From positions 1-39,825 of the forward strand of contig JAQWCF010000004.1 of NCBI GenBank assembly GCA_028706105.1: 39,825 nucleotides of DNA, read 5' to 3'. The number at the start of each line of letters is the position of its first letter. Position 1 is the first letter of the stretch. This stretch comes from Candidatus Margulisiibacteriota bacterium. GTDB lineage: Bacteria; Margulisbacteria; Riflemargulisbacteria; GWF2-35-9; DYQY01. Below, piece after piece: positions 16,552 to 25,793 of the stretch. Position numbers and translations under genes: made by a program. The notes below the pieces were generated by a model that saw only the letters and a program-made list of their open reading frames with translations, searched no databases and was not told the origin of the DNA.

Positions 16552-17825
16552 TAAAGACATTCCTGGATAGTGCTAATTAGTATATCTATCGCTTCTTTGG
16601 CTTGTGCTTTTGTAATAATTAAAGCTGGGATTAAACGTAGACACTGGTCGCTGTCTCCGCAACTAATAATAACTAGTCCTTTTTCTAAAGCTTTTATTTT
16701 AATTTTTTTAACAATTTCAGGAGAAGGTTCTTTGGTGACAGGGTCGATAAACTCAACTCCAATCATAAGACCTACACCACGAACATCCCCAATAACTGGA
16801 AGTTTTTTTTGGGCTTCATGAAGGAGAGAGGTAATAAATTTTCCTATTTCGTAGGCATTTTCGAGTAGCCCTTCTTCTTCAATAACAGATATCGTGGCCA
16901 GTGAGGCTGCGCAGGAAACGGGGTTTCCTATATATGTTCCACCATGAGCACTTGTTGTCCATTGGTCCATTAGTTCTTTTTTGGCAACGCAAGCACCAAG
17001 TGGCATGCCAGAGGCAATCCCTTTTGCAAGGGCAACAATGTCGGGAACAACGTCATAATGTTCCATGGCAAACATTGTTCCTGTACGTCCGAAGCCAGAT
17101 TGTACTTCATCAAATATTAGGAGAATCCCTTGTTCTTCAGTGAATTTTCTTAGTTCTTGGATAAATTCAACTGGAGCGGGAACATAGCCACCTTCCCCAA
17201 GTATGGGTTCAATAATAACCGCTGCAATGTCGTTGTTCTCCAAGATAGCTTTTTTAAAATTTGCGATACATTGGAAAACATAGTCGTGATATTCCATTGT
17301 ATTATGATGGAAGTAGTAGGGATAATCTAAACGTATAACATCATCAATTAGCCATCCCTCATAACCTTTTTTATATTTTTCTTTGTAGGTTACGGACAAG
17401 GCTCCCAGCGTTCTTCCATGAAAAGAATGCGTGAAGGCAACTAGTTTTTTCTTTTTAGTTACATATCTGGCTAGTTTTAAGCTTGCTTCAATAGCTTCTG
17501 ATCCGCTTTGAGAGAAGACAACAGAGGCTTCCTTAAAAGGTAATATGTTAACAAGACGCTCGGCAAGTTTAATATGGGGTTCATAATGAGCAATGCCTGC
17601 ACAGATATGAATTAGTTGTGAGGCTTGTTTTGTAATTGCTTTGACAACTGTTGGGTGACAATGACCGGTATTGGTAACGCCTATCCCGCAAGTGAAATCA
17701 ATGTATCTTTTGCCGTCTGAGTCGTACAAATAAATACCTTCTCCGCTGATAACTTCAAAGTCAGGAAAATATTTACCTAGTACAGGTGATATGTATTTTT
17801 TAGCTTTATCTTTTAGAATACTCAT
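16551..17825 (-). CDS. class III PLP-dependent aminotransferase (4-aminobutyrate type)
   Basis: A fold-type I, class III omega-aminotransferase of 424 residues, closest in feel to GabT/PuuE 4-aminobutyrate aminotransferases. Visible motifs are SGSEAIEASLKLAR (107-120, PLP phosphate site), FHGRTLGALS (135-144), IFDEVQSGFGRTG (237-249, with Asp239 binding the PLP ring) and LAKGIASGMPLGA (266-278, with Lys268 as the Schiff-base lysine), plus GGTYIGNPVSCAA. Acetylornithine, ornithine or diaminobutyrate transaminases share these motifs, so the substrate is not certain and no symbol is given. It heads the rlmB-def-fmt run. A TATAAT lies only 6 bases before the ATG with no ribosome-binding site, suggesting a leaderless message. 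Confidence 0.85.
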   Translation of the reverse strand: MSILKDKAKKYISPVLGKYFPDFEVISGEGIYLYDSDGKRYIDFTCGIGVTNTGHCHPTVVKAITKQASQLIHICAGIAHYEPHIKLAERLVNILPFKEASVVFSQSGSEAIEASLKLARYVTKKKKLVAFTHSFHGRTLGALSVTYKEKYKKGYEGWLIDDVIRLDYPYYFHHNTMEYHDYVFQCIANFKKAILENNDIAAVIIEPILGEGGYVPAPVEFIQELRKFTEEQGILLIFDEVQSGFGRTGTMFAMEHYDVVPDIVALAKGIASGMPLGACVAKKELMDQWTTSAHGGTYIGNPVSCAASLATISVIEEEGLLENAYEIGKFITSLLHEAQKKLPVIGDVRGVGLMIGVEFIDPVTKEPSPEIVKKIKIKALEKGLVIISCGDSDQCLRLIPALIITKAQAKEAIDILISTIQECL

Positions 17826-17831
17826 AAACGT

Positions 17832-17837
17832 ATTATA
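17832..17837 (-). promoter_or_regulatory. -10 box immediately upstream of the aminotransferase start
   Basis: A perfect minus-strand TATAAT ends 6 bases before the ATG at 17825, which would put the transcript start at or next to the ATG. No Shine-Dalgarno sequence is visible and no good -35 box was found. Confidence 0.35.
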
Positions 17838-17842
17838 ACTGA

Positions 17843-17870
17843 GAAAAGCAAAAAGTGAAAAGCAAAAAGG
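17843..17870. repeat. two tandem 14-bp copies (GAAAAGCAAAAAG[TG])
   Basis: Bases 17843-17856 and 17857-17870 differ only at the last position. They lie upstream of the aminotransferase -10 box, where they give a T-rich minus strand that might act as an UP-like element. Confidence 0.5.
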
Positions 17871-17883
17871 ATGAAGTTAATCT

Positions 17884-20169
17884 TTATGTATTAAAAGCTT
17901 CTTGTAATTTATTTTTGAGAGTTTCAATGGTAAAGGGTTTTTCAATAAAACTAATATTAGTTTCCAAAATACCGTGTTTAGCAATTACTTCAGCTGTGTA
18001 GCCTGACATAAATAAACATTTTATTTTGGGACAGAGGGAGAATATTTTTTGCGACAATTCTTTACCATTCATTTTTGGCATAATCATATCAGTAAGCAGA
18101 ATATCTATTTTTGCTTTATTAGAAGTAGCTATTTTTATTGCTTCTTCGGGTGTTTTTGCGGAGATGACGGTATGTCCTATTAATTCAAGCATGTCTGTGG
18201 TCATTTCTCTAACCATGGGTTCATCTTCAACAAGAAGTATAGTTTTTTTGTTACAATTATGTATGTCTTTTTGTGTCTTGTTGTTTGATAAACTTTCCGT
18301 GGCTTTACTTTCATTACATTTTGGTAGATAAATTTTAAAGGTTGTTCCGGCTCCTGGTTTGCTAGATACGTTAATAAATCCGTTGTTTTGTTTTACAATC
18401 CCATAAACTGTTGCTAATCCTAGACCAGTCCCTTTCCCGAATTCTTTTGTTGTAAAAAAAGGTTCAAATATTTTTGAGAGTGTGTCATCAGTCATTCCTT
18501 GTCCATCGTCATTAATAATTAGTTGTATATAGGTTCCAGGCAAACAATCGGTATGAGTTTTGCAGTATTCAGGGGTAAAGGCAGACAAGCTGGTTTCTAT
18601 AATTATTTTTCCAGTGTTTTCAATTGAGTCCTTGGCATTTATGCAAATATTTGTCAGTATTTGGTCAAGTTGGGACGGATCGATGTAAACATTTCCAATA
18701 TTCTTTCCAGGCACAAAGGAAAGAAAGATATTTTCACCTGTGAGGCTGATTAACAAACTTAGCAATTCTTCGATTGTTTGATTAAGGTCTATAATTTTTG
18801 GCGACATATTTTGTTTGCGAGCAAAAGTAAGTAGTTGCTTGGTTAATTCTGAAGATCTTTCAGACGCTTTAAGGATTTCTAATAGGTTAGGATATAATGG
18901 GCTAGAATGATTTGTTTTTTTAAGTGCAAGTTCTGTTTGTCCAATAATGACCCCAAGCATATTGTTGAAATCGTGGGCTATTCCACCAGCCAATTGTCCA
19001 ACTGATTCCATTTTTTGTGATTGAGCTAACTGTTTTTGCAGTTTTTCTTTTTCTCTTTCAGTGAATTTTTGATCCGTAATATCTATGGAAAAACCTAACA
19101 GAAATTCTGGTTTGCCTTTTTTATCAACAATCGGTAATTTAAGAGTTCTTAGAATTCTTTCTCCTTTATCTTTGGTTAGGATTGGCTCTTCTGATATATC
19201 TAGATGTCCTTTTTTTTGCAAAGTTTCTCTGTCTTTTGCAATAAAAAATTTAGCTTGATCTTTAGGAAAAATATCATAGTCATTTTTCCCTAAAAGTTCT
19301 TCTTTGGGAATTCCAAGTAATTTTTCTCCTGCACGATTCATTAGAGCAAAACGTAATTCTTTAGCTTCTTTTAGAAATAGCATTACAGGTAAGCTTTCAA
19401 TTACTGATTCGAAGAGACGCTTTTCTAAAGATAACACCTTTTCAGCAATTTTTCTGTCTGTAATGTCTGTGAACATGACTGCAAAAGTATTTTGATTAAT
19501 TGGAAAAGCCCATACATTAAAGTATTTTTTTAGTTCTTGGGCATAGTTTTCATAGGCCATAGGTTTTCCTGTTTTTATAACGTTTTCGTAGGTATCAATC
19601 CAGTATTGTTCTGTGTTTGGCATGATTTCTTTGGCTGTGTGACCAATAACGTCTTTTTGTTTCAGCCCAGTTAGCTTTTCAAATTCCGGATTGGTTTCTA
19701 TGTATTTATAATCAATGGCTTTTCCGTTCTTATCATAAATCATTTCATGTGTGGCAAATCCCACTATCATATTTTCAAAGAGTACCCTGTATTTTTTTTC
19801 ATTCTCTATCAGCGATTGCTCAATGATGTTTCTTTCAGTTATATCTCTAATGATTGACTGGTAGTTCCCACTAGCCAAGAGTTTACTAGCCATTTCAACA
19901 GGAAGTTTTTGTCCATTTTTTTTGAGCAATGTTCTTGTAGTCGTGATAGTTTTATCTTGATTAATAAGATCAAAACGAAAAGGTAAAGCCTTAATGCTTT
20001 GTTCTTCCCATGGCAGCAGTGAGATATGCTTTCCAATAACGTCGTCAGCGGATATGCCTAATAGTTTTAAGAGAGTAGAATTAATATAAATAATGTTTTT
20101 GTTGGCGTCACCAATTATAATGCCATCAGTGGCGTTATCAAGTAATTCATTAATGAATGATTCATCCAT
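17884..20169 (-). CDS. hybrid sensor histidine kinase with three PAS domains and a receiver
   Basis: A 761-residue hybrid two-component kinase with no membrane segment, hence probably a cytoplasmic sensor. In order: PAS 1 (about 1-115, [18 protein letters not shown]), PAS 2 (about 122-245), PAS 3 (about 250-372), dimerization/phosphoacceptor domain with His399 in [14 protein letters not shown], ATPase domain with Asn511 (N box), DDGQGM (554-559) and GKGTGLGLA (578-586), and a receiver domain (about 642-760) with phospho-acceptor Asp694 in [12 protein letters not shown] and Lys744 in EKPF. The HDFNN form of the H-box is typical of PAS kinases linked to NtrC-like or receiver partners. No separate response regulator gene lies nearby, so the target is unknown. 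A strong promoter lies 70-100 bases upstream. Confidence 0.93.
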   Translation of the reverse strand: MDESFINELLDNATDGIIIGDANKNIIYINSTLLKLLGISADDVIGKHISLLPWEEQSIKALPFRFDLINQDKTITTTRTLLKKNGQKLPVEMASKLLASGNYQSIIRDITERNIIEQSLIENEKKYRVLFENMIVGFATHEMIYDKNGKAIDYKYIETNPEFEKLTGLKQKDVIGHTAKEIMPNTEQYWIDTYENVIKTGKPMAYENYAQELKKYFNVWAFPINQNTFAVMFTDITDRKIAEKVLSLEKRLFESVIESLPVMLFLKEAKELRFALMNRAGEKLLGIPKEELLGKNDYDIFPKDQAKFFIAKDRETLQKKGHLDISEEPILTKDKGERILRTLKLPIVDKKGKPEFLLGFSIDITDQKFTEREKEKLQKQLAQSQKMESVGQLAGGIAHDFNNMLGVIIGQTELALKKTNHSSPLYPNLLEILKASERSSELTKQLLTFARKQNMSPKIIDLNQTIEELLSLLISLTGENIFLSFVPGKNIGNVYIDPSQLDQILTNICINAKDSIENTGKIIIETSLSAFTPEYCKTHTDCLPGTYIQLIINDDGQGMTDDTLSKIFEPFFTTKEFGKGTGLGLATVYGIVKQNNGFINVSSKPGAGTTFKIYLPKCNESKATESLSNNKTQKDIHNCNKKTILLVEDEPMVREMTTDMLELIGHTVISAKTPEEAIKIATSNKAKIDILLTDMIMPKMNGKELSQKIFSLCPKIKCLFMSGYTAEVIAKHGILETNISFIEKPFTIETLKNKLQEAFNT

Positions 20170-20239
20170 TGTTCGTCCTGACTAGCGTATGTTGTTTCCT
20201 TTGATTTTCAAGAAAGCATCAAGCTATAAGCGTATTTCG

Positions 20240-20269
20240 ATTATATAGTAGTCACCAAAGTTAAGTCAA
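20240..20269 (-). promoter_or_regulatory. sigma70-type promoter of the hybrid kinase
   Basis: Minus strand: TTGACT (20264-20269), an 18-base spacer and a perfect TATAAT (20240-20245). The transcript would start near 20233, giving a leader of about 64 bases before the ATG at 20169. Confidence 0.65.
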
Positions 20270-20313
20270 TTTTATGTCAGAAAGTAGCTTTAATTGCTGT
20301 TAGTAAATCCAAG

Positions 20314-20343
20314 TAGCCACAAAGCAGTAGTTCGCTTTATAAT
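20314..20343 (+). promoter_or_regulatory. putative promoter of the ettA-like gene
   Basis: TAGCCA (20314-20319), an 18-base spacer and a perfect TATAAT (20338-20343). The leader would be about 20 bases and include AAGGAG (20355-20360). The -35 box matches at only four of six positions. Confidence 0.4.
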
Positions 20344-20369
20344 TAATGAAAAGTTAAGGAGCACAAAAT

Positions 20370-22049
20370 ATGGCTGATGAAATAAATAAAATAATATACT
20401 CAATGTACAAGGTTTGTAAGTTTTATGATAAGAAACCAATTCTTAAGGATATTTCTTTGTCTTATTTTTATGGAGCAAAGATTGGCGTATTAGGCTTGAA
20501 TGGCTCAGGTAAGAGTTCGCTTTTAAGAATTCTGGCTGGAGTAGATCAGGATTTTCAGGGACAGATTTCCTTAACTCCTGGCTACACAATTGGTTATTTA
20601 GAGCAGGAGCCAAAACTTGATCCAAACATGACAGTAAGGCAAGTTGTTGAGCAGGGAATGCAAGAGCTTGTTGATTTAATGAAAGAATATAATGAGATTA
20701 ATGATAAATTTTCTGAGCCAATGTCAGATGCGGCGATGGATAAATTACTTGAAAGACAGGGAAAGGTACAAGAACAACTTGATGCCAAGGATGCTTGGGA
20801 TGTTGATTCTAAACTAGAAATGGCAATGGATTCGTTGCGTTGTCCAGAAGGCGATACTCTTATAAAAGTTTTATCTGGTGGCGAGTTGAGACGTGTTGCC
20901 TTATGTCGACTATTATTGCAAAAGCCAGATGTTTTATTGTTAGATGAACCAACAAACCATCTTGATGCTGAAACTGTTGATTGGTTAGAGCAACATTTAC
21001 AACGTTACGAAGGTACTGTAATTGCAGTTACTCATGATAGATATTTTTTGGATAATGTTGCTGGTTGGATTTTGGAGTTAGATAGAGGCGAAGGTATACC
21101 GTGGAAAGGTAATTATTCCTCTTGGCTAGAGCAGAAACAAAAAAGATTACAGAGTGAGGAAAAGTCGGAATTAGAGAGACAAAAAACTTTAAAGAGAGAA
21201 TTAGAATGGATTCGAATGACTCCAAAAGGAAGACAAACTAAGGCTAAGGCACACATTAAAGCTTATGAAACTTTGCTTGCAGATGAGCAAGAGAAAAGGT
21301 CAAAGGAATTAGAAATATTTATACCAACAGGCAGAAAACTTGGCACTTCAGTGATAGATGCAAAAAATGTTTCTAAAGGTTATGGCGATAGATTATTAGT
21401 AGAGAATATGACTTTTTCTTTGCCACCAGGAGGGATAATTGGGGTTATTGGTCCTAATGGTGCAGGTAAATCAACTCTTTTTAAAATGATAATTGGTGAA
21501 GAAAAACCTGATTCTGGAACAATTAAAGTTGGAGAAACTGTAGAACTCGCTTATGTTGACCAGTCTAGGGATGAACTGGATCCAAATAAGAGTATTTGGG
21601 AAGTTATTTCAGAATCGCAAGAAGTTATTCAAATGGGTAAGCATGAAATTAATTCTCGTGCCTATGTTTCAAGATTTAATTTTTCAGGTACTGACCAACA
21701 GAAGAAAGTAAGTCAGATATCAGGAGGAGAAAGAAACCGGGTACATTTAGCCAGGCTTCTAAAGTCAGGTTCAAACGTTATTTTATTGGACGAACCTACC
21801 AATGATTTGGATGTTAATACAATTAGAGCGTTAGAAGATGCCTTAGAAAATTTTGCTGGATGTGCTGTAGTAATAAGCCATGATCGTTGGTTTTTGGATA
21901 GAATTGCAACACATATTTTAGCCTTTGAGGGTGATAGTAAAGTTGTTTGGTTTGAAGGTAATTATTCAGAGTATGCTGAAGATAAAAAGAAACGTACTGG
22001 TAACGATCAGCCACATAGAATAAAGTATCGCAAATTAACTAGAGGGTAA
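20370..22049 (+). CDS. ettA: ABC-F protein, EttA type (ribosome-binding translation factor)
   Basis: EttA binds the ribosomal E site and gates the first elongation steps according to ATP level. The 559-residue length fits (E. coli 555). Two ABC ATPase domains are present: Walker A GLNGSGKS (42-49), signature LSGGELRR (168-175) and Walker B LLLDEPTNHLDAET (189-202); then Walker A GPNGAGKS (361-368), signature ISGGERNR and LLDEPTNDLD. Between them lies the charged P-site tether (about 255-320, with RMTPKGRQTKAKA). No membrane segments are present, as expected for ABC-F. AAGGAG precedes the ATG. The gene stands alone with its own terminator. Confidence 0.93.
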   Translation: MADEINKIIYSMYKVCKFYDKKPILKDISLSYFYGAKIGVLGLNGSGKSSLLRILAGVDQDFQGQISLTPGYTIGYLEQEPKLDPNMTVRQVVEQGMQELVDLMKEYNEINDKFSEPMSDAAMDKLLERQGKVQEQLDAKDAWDVDSKLEMAMDSLRCPEGDTLIKVLSGGELRRVALCRLLLQKPDVLLLDEPTNHLDAETVDWLEQHLQRYEGTVIAVTHDRYFLDNVAGWILELDRGEGIPWKGNYSSWLEQKQKRLQSEEKSELERQKTLKRELEWIRMTPKGRQTKAKAHIKAYETLLADEQEKRSKELEIFIPTGRKLGTSVIDAKNVSKGYGDRLLVENMTFSLPPGGIIGVIGPNGAGKSTLFKMIIGEEKPDSGTIKVGETVELAYVDQSRDELDPNKSIWEVISESQEVIQMGKHEINSRAYVSRFNFSGTDQQKKVSQISGGERNRVHLARLLKSGSNVILLDEPTNDLDVNTIRALEDALENFAGCAVVISHDRWFLDRIATHILAFEGDSKVVWFEGNYSEYAEDKKKRTGNDQPHRIKYRKLTRG

Positions 22050-22055
22050 TTGTTT

Positions 22056-22091
22056 GGTGTTCTCCGTCTTTGACGGAGAACACCTTTGTTT
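22056..22091 (+). terminator. Rho-independent terminator after ettA
   Basis: A perfect 13-bp stem (GGTGTTCTCCGTC, 22056-22068, pairing with 22072-22084) with a TTT loop, followed by TTTGTTT. It lies between the convergent ettA and the outer-membrane-like gene. The T-run is on the + side only. The build (13 bp, 3-base loop) matches the terminator at 8162. Confidence 0.8.
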
Positions 22092-22099
22092 GGATATTT

Positions 22100-23479
22100 T
22101 TAAAATACAAACGATCCAAATGCTGTCCAGCCATCCATTCCTGTGCACCATTGATACCCAGCGCCTAATGCAAGTTGTCCTAAATTAATTTTTAATCCAG
22201 TTTGTATTTGGGTATAACTCCAGTTGCTTCCCCAACTATCTAAGTTGCTAAAGTATTTTGGTTGAATTGCTCCGTTATGTTCAAAGATAAAACTAAGAGG
22301 TTGGAATAGTAAAAACTCTGCTCCGTAGCCCCAATAAATACCAAGCCCATTCGGTATTCCTCTCTTGAAAGATAACCCTAGGTCGAAATGCATTGCTCCA
22401 GTTTGAAATGCCCCTCCAGCTGTTCCAAATAAATTGTAGAATTGGAATGAATCTGAGTTATTTCTAACTTGATAAGCACTTATTCCATAGCCAGTAAAAG
22501 GCGTGCTTTTCCCAGCAGCTGGAATTGCGGTATAAGATCGGTAGGAGAAAGTGTCATTATATAAATTCTTTTCAAGATCTTGGAGTAGACTGTAATTTAA
22601 GACTTGCATTTGGTTTTTCCCAAAAAGGCGAGTGAATCCATAGCCATCTGCAAAGGGATAATTGTTAAATAGATAATAAACGCCAAAGTATTGATTAAGG
22701 TCTAAATTGGAGCTCCAGCCGACGGTCGATTTTTGAGTTTTGACTTTGTCTGGGTAGAAGATGTTTCCCATAAAACTGCCCGCTAAGTTATCTACTAGAT
22801 TATCAAAAAATCCATCTTTGTTAGATTCATAACGTGTTGTTTCTAGTTTGTTAACTACCAAAACTTTACTGCTAGCTAAGATATAATTATAGAGTTCGTT
22901 TTTGAGCTCCTCGGCAAGCCTTGTGTCATTGATAGGCAACTCTACTGTTTTGATTGCATCTAGAAGGAAACTAAAGTCATATTGTTCAAAGTTACCAGTA
23001 AAAAACTCTGTTTTATTGATAAATCCTCGTTCTGTTAGTACCCCTTTACGGATTAAATTATCATAAAAATTAAGAAGAGATATTTTTGTTTTTGCTAAGG
23101 TAACCATATCATTTAGATTAATTTTTGAGCCTGGATAAATCCCATTTTCTAGAGGTTTCAAAACATCCCCACGATGAGTGATCGAACCCTTTTCCATGTA
23201 TTTAAAGTAATGTTCATATGACATAGCTTGTATTAAAAGGTTGTACCAATCAGAAAAGTCTTTTGATTCAAACTTTCTATAATTAAACTCATATTGTGAG
23301 TTGATTACCTTAACGTCTTGTTTGTAGCCACTGGAGGATTGTGTTGTTTTAGTGCTCTTAGAACCTGAAGAAGTTACATTTTTGTTAACTTCGGCTTCAA
23401 CGGAATCAATATTGGCAAAAGTAAAACAACTTAATAATATAGATAGAAATAGATAGGTGATACTTTTAGGCATTGTCAT
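22100..23479 (-). CDS. exported protein with outer-membrane beta-barrel-like C-terminus
   Basis: A 459-residue exported protein. Residues 1-29 form a signal peptide (hydrophobic core ITYLFLSILLSCFTF, possible cleavage after VEA). A Ser/Thr/Lys-rich linker (about 30-55) and a helical region (about 65-240) follow. From about 255 the sequence alternates aromatic and small polar residues with many Gly, Asn and Tyr, ending AFGSFVF; a terminal Phe is the usual outer-membrane beta-barrel targeting signal. I do not recognise the family. AAGGAG lies 8 bases before the ATG. If correct, it is the best single indication in the window that the organism has an outer membrane. It converges on ettA and is divergent from glutamine synthetase. 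Confidence 0.75.
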   Translation of the reverse strand: MTMPKSITYLFLSILLSCFTFANIDSVEAEVNKNVTSSGSKSTKTTQSSSGYKQDVKVINSQYEFNYRKFESKDFSDWYNLLIQAMSYEHYFKYMEKGSITHRGDVLKPLENGIYPGSKINLNDMVTLAKTKISLLNFYDNLIRKGVLTERGFINKTEFFTGNFEQYDFSFLLDAIKTVELPINDTRLAEELKNELYNYILASSKVLVVNKLETTRYESNKDGFFDNLVDNLAGSFMGNIFYPDKVKTQKSTVGWSSNLDLNQYFGVYYLFNNYPFADGYGFTRLFGKNQMQVLNYSLLQDLEKNLYNDTFSYRSYTAIPAAGKSTPFTGYGISAYQVRNNSDSFQFYNLFGTAGGAFQTGAMHFDLGLSFKRGIPNGLGIYWGYGAEFLLFQPLSFIFEHNGAIQPKYFSNLDSWGSNWSYTQIQTGLKINLGQLALGAGYQWCTGMDGWTAFGSFVF

Positions 23480-23708
23480 GATTTAGGCTCCTTTATATTT
23501 TAATAATAGTCTAATGATATTAAACAATATGCTTTTTAGCAACAAAAGTGCTTTGTTTGTTGAGGTGGGCGAAATATGCTAGTTTTCGCTGTCTTAAATA
23601 GCAATTTTCGTAAAAAATGTCTTTTTTGCATGCATGTTTCTAGCTATTTAATAATTTATCAAGTAAAATAAACCAGTAAATTAAAAAAATAGTATTAAGG
23701 AGCAAGAA

Positions 23709-25784
23709 TTGTCTCAAATAATGGATAGATATGGTGAGCTAGTTTTTACTCAAGAAGTTATGAGAAATAAGCTTAGCGAAAAAGTCTATAGTCAGTTAAT
23801 AAATACTATTGTTAAAGGCGATACATTAGATAAAGAAATTGCAGGTGAAGTTGCTCATAGTATGAAAGAGTGGGCGATTGAAAATGGAGCTACACATTAT
23901 ACTCATTGGTTCCAACCATTAAGAGGGGGAACGGCCGAGAAGCATAATTCTTTTATTAGCTATGATGAAGAAGGTGTGCTTATTGAAAGGCTTTCAGCGA
24001 TTCAATTAATTCAATCAGAGCCTGATGCCTCATCTTTCCCAAGTGGTGGGATTCGGTCTACCTTTGAAGCACGTGGTTATTCTGCCTGGGACCCGACTTC
24101 TCCAGTTTTTTTAATTGAGGCAAAAGATACAAAGACATTGGTTATTCCTTCGGTTTTTCTTTCTTGGACTGGTGATGTTCTTGACCAAAAAACAGGTTTA
24201 CTGAGAAGCAAGAAAGCTTTAAACAATGTAGGGATTAAGTTGCAGAAGTTGCTTGGCAACAGAAATGCCAAAAGAATTAATGTTTGGTTGGGCATTGAAC
24301 AGGAATATTTTTTAGTTGATAAAGAGCTGTATGAAACAAGACCAGATTTACAGATATGTAAGCAAACTTTGTTCGGAAGGCTTGCTATTAGAAATCAGCA
24401 ATTGAAGGACCATTACTTTGGAACAATTAAAAAAAGAGTATTAGTGTTTATGGAAGATTTCGACAGAGAATTATTTAGGAGAGGTATTCCAGCCAAGACG
24501 AGACATAATGAAGTGTCTCCTAACCAATTTGAGATAACCCCATTATATGAGGAACAAAACTTAGCAATTGATCACAACTTGCAGATTATGGATATTCTTG
24601 AAGAAGTTGCAGAAAGACATGGATTGGTTGCTTTGTTGCACGAAAAGCCATTTAAAGGCGTAAATGGTTCAGGTAAACATGTTAATTGGTCTATTGGAGA
24701 TAATACGGGCGTAAATTATCTTGAACCATCAGCATCACCACTTAGAAATATAACTTTGTTAATGACCGTAGTTTCGATGATGATTGGTGTAAAAAAATAT
24801 GCAAATTTTCTCAATGCATTAGTTTTAGATGCGGGAAACGAGAAGAGACTGGGCGGGACAGAAGCTCCTCCCAATATTATGTCTGTTTATTTGGGAGATT
24901 ATTTATCTTCTTTGTTAGGAGAGATTGAAAAATTAAATAAAGTTACAGAGAAGAAAATGGCAGAAATTAGTTTAGGCATCCGTCAACTTCCCTCTGTAGC
25001 TAAAGATATTTCAGACAGGAACAGAACTGCGCCTATGGCTTTTACTGGAAATAAATTTGAGTTTAGGTCAGTTGGTTCATCCCAAAATTGTTCAGAAGTA
25101 GTTACTTTGATAAATTTAATGATTACTGAAGGCTATGAAAAAATTTATGAGAAGATTGTGAAACTTAATGGTGATCCAAAAGCGAACGTTTTATTGGTGC
25201 TGAGGGAAATGATTAAGGAAACGAAGGATATTCACTTTGAAGGAAATTGTTATTCAGAGGAGTGGAAAAAAGAAGCGAAAAAAAGAGGGTTAAGAAATGT
25301 TGATAATACTCCCGAAGCTTTGAAAGGAATGGTCAGCAAAGAGGTTTTAGAGGTTTATAAAATATTTGAGGTGCTTTCTGAAAAAGAATTATTGGCAAGA
25401 CAGAATATTCGTTTTAAACAATACGTAAGAACCAAGCAAATTGAATTTCAATCTGCTTGTGAGATGGCTAGAACAGAAGTCATGCCGGCAATACTTAAAC
25501 AGTTATCATTGTTAGTTTCGGCTACTTCTTCCAAGACAGGTTTGATTGTAGAGCAAATAAAAGAATTAGAAGTTTTATATAAAAGCATTCATGATTCTGT
25601 AGAACAGATTAATAACAAAACTACTGGGAGTTGCCTGAATGAGTTGTTTGAACAGGCAAGGTCTTATTGCCAATGTGGCGATGACTTAGACAAACTAAGG
25701 GAATTGGTTGATAAAGCAGAAGAAATTGTTTCCAAAGAATATTGGCCTTTTGCTACTTACCAACAATTATTTAGAAGAATATAG
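23709..25784 (+). CDS. glnN: type III glutamine synthetase
   Basis: GSIII makes glutamine from glutamate, ammonia and ATP. The 691-residue length, large for a glutamine synthetase, fits type III (about 700). Signatures seen in order are THYTHWFQPLRGGTAEKHNS, the EPDASSFPSGGIRSTFEARG loop, TRHNEVSPNQFEITPLYEEQ and HEKPFKGVNGSGKHVNWS (metal and glutamate binding region). The start is TTG at 23709, 6 bases after AAGGAG (23697-23702); the ATG at 23721 is too far from it. manC follows after 9 bases with its own good ribosome-binding site. No PII or nitrogen-control gene is adjacent. Confidence 0.95.
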   Translation: MSQIMDRYGELVFTQEVMRNKLSEKVYSQLINTIVKGDTLDKEIAGEVAHSMKEWAIENGATHYTHWFQPLRGGTAEKHNSFISYDEEGVLIERLSAIQLIQSEPDASSFPSGGIRSTFEARGYSAWDPTSPVFLIEAKDTKTLVIPSVFLSWTGDVLDQKTGLLRSKKALNNVGIKLQKLLGNRNAKRINVWLGIEQEYFLVDKELYETRPDLQICKQTLFGRLAIRNQQLKDHYFGTIKKRVLVFMEDFDRELFRRGIPAKTRHNEVSPNQFEITPLYEEQNLAIDHNLQIMDILEEVAERHGLVALLHEKPFKGVNGSGKHVNWSIGDNTGVNYLEPSASPLRNITLLMTVVSMMIGVKKYANFLNALVLDAGNEKRLGGTEAPPNIMSVYLGDYLSSLLGEIEKLNKVTEKKMAEISLGIRQLPSVAKDISDRNRTAPMAFTGNKFEFRSVGSSQNCSEVVTLINLMITEGYEKIYEKIVKLNGDPKANVLLVLREMIKETKDIHFEGNCYSEEWKKEAKKRGLRNVDNTPEALKGMVSKEVLEVYKIFEVLSEKELLARQNIRFKQYVRTKQIEFQSACEMARTEVMPAILKQLSLLVSATSSKTGLIVEQIKELEVLYKSIHDSVEQINNKTTGSCLNELFEQARSYCQCGDDLDKLRELVDKAEEIVSKEYWPFATYQQLFRRI

Positions 25785-25793
25785 GAGGGGTTT

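Noticed and set aside
23626-23654. TTGCAT followed by TTTAAT or TAATAA as a glutamine synthetase promoter
   Set aside because: The spacer is 15 for the good -10 box, and the -10 box is poor at the right spacing; the 229-base divergent gap surely holds promoters, but I cannot place them.
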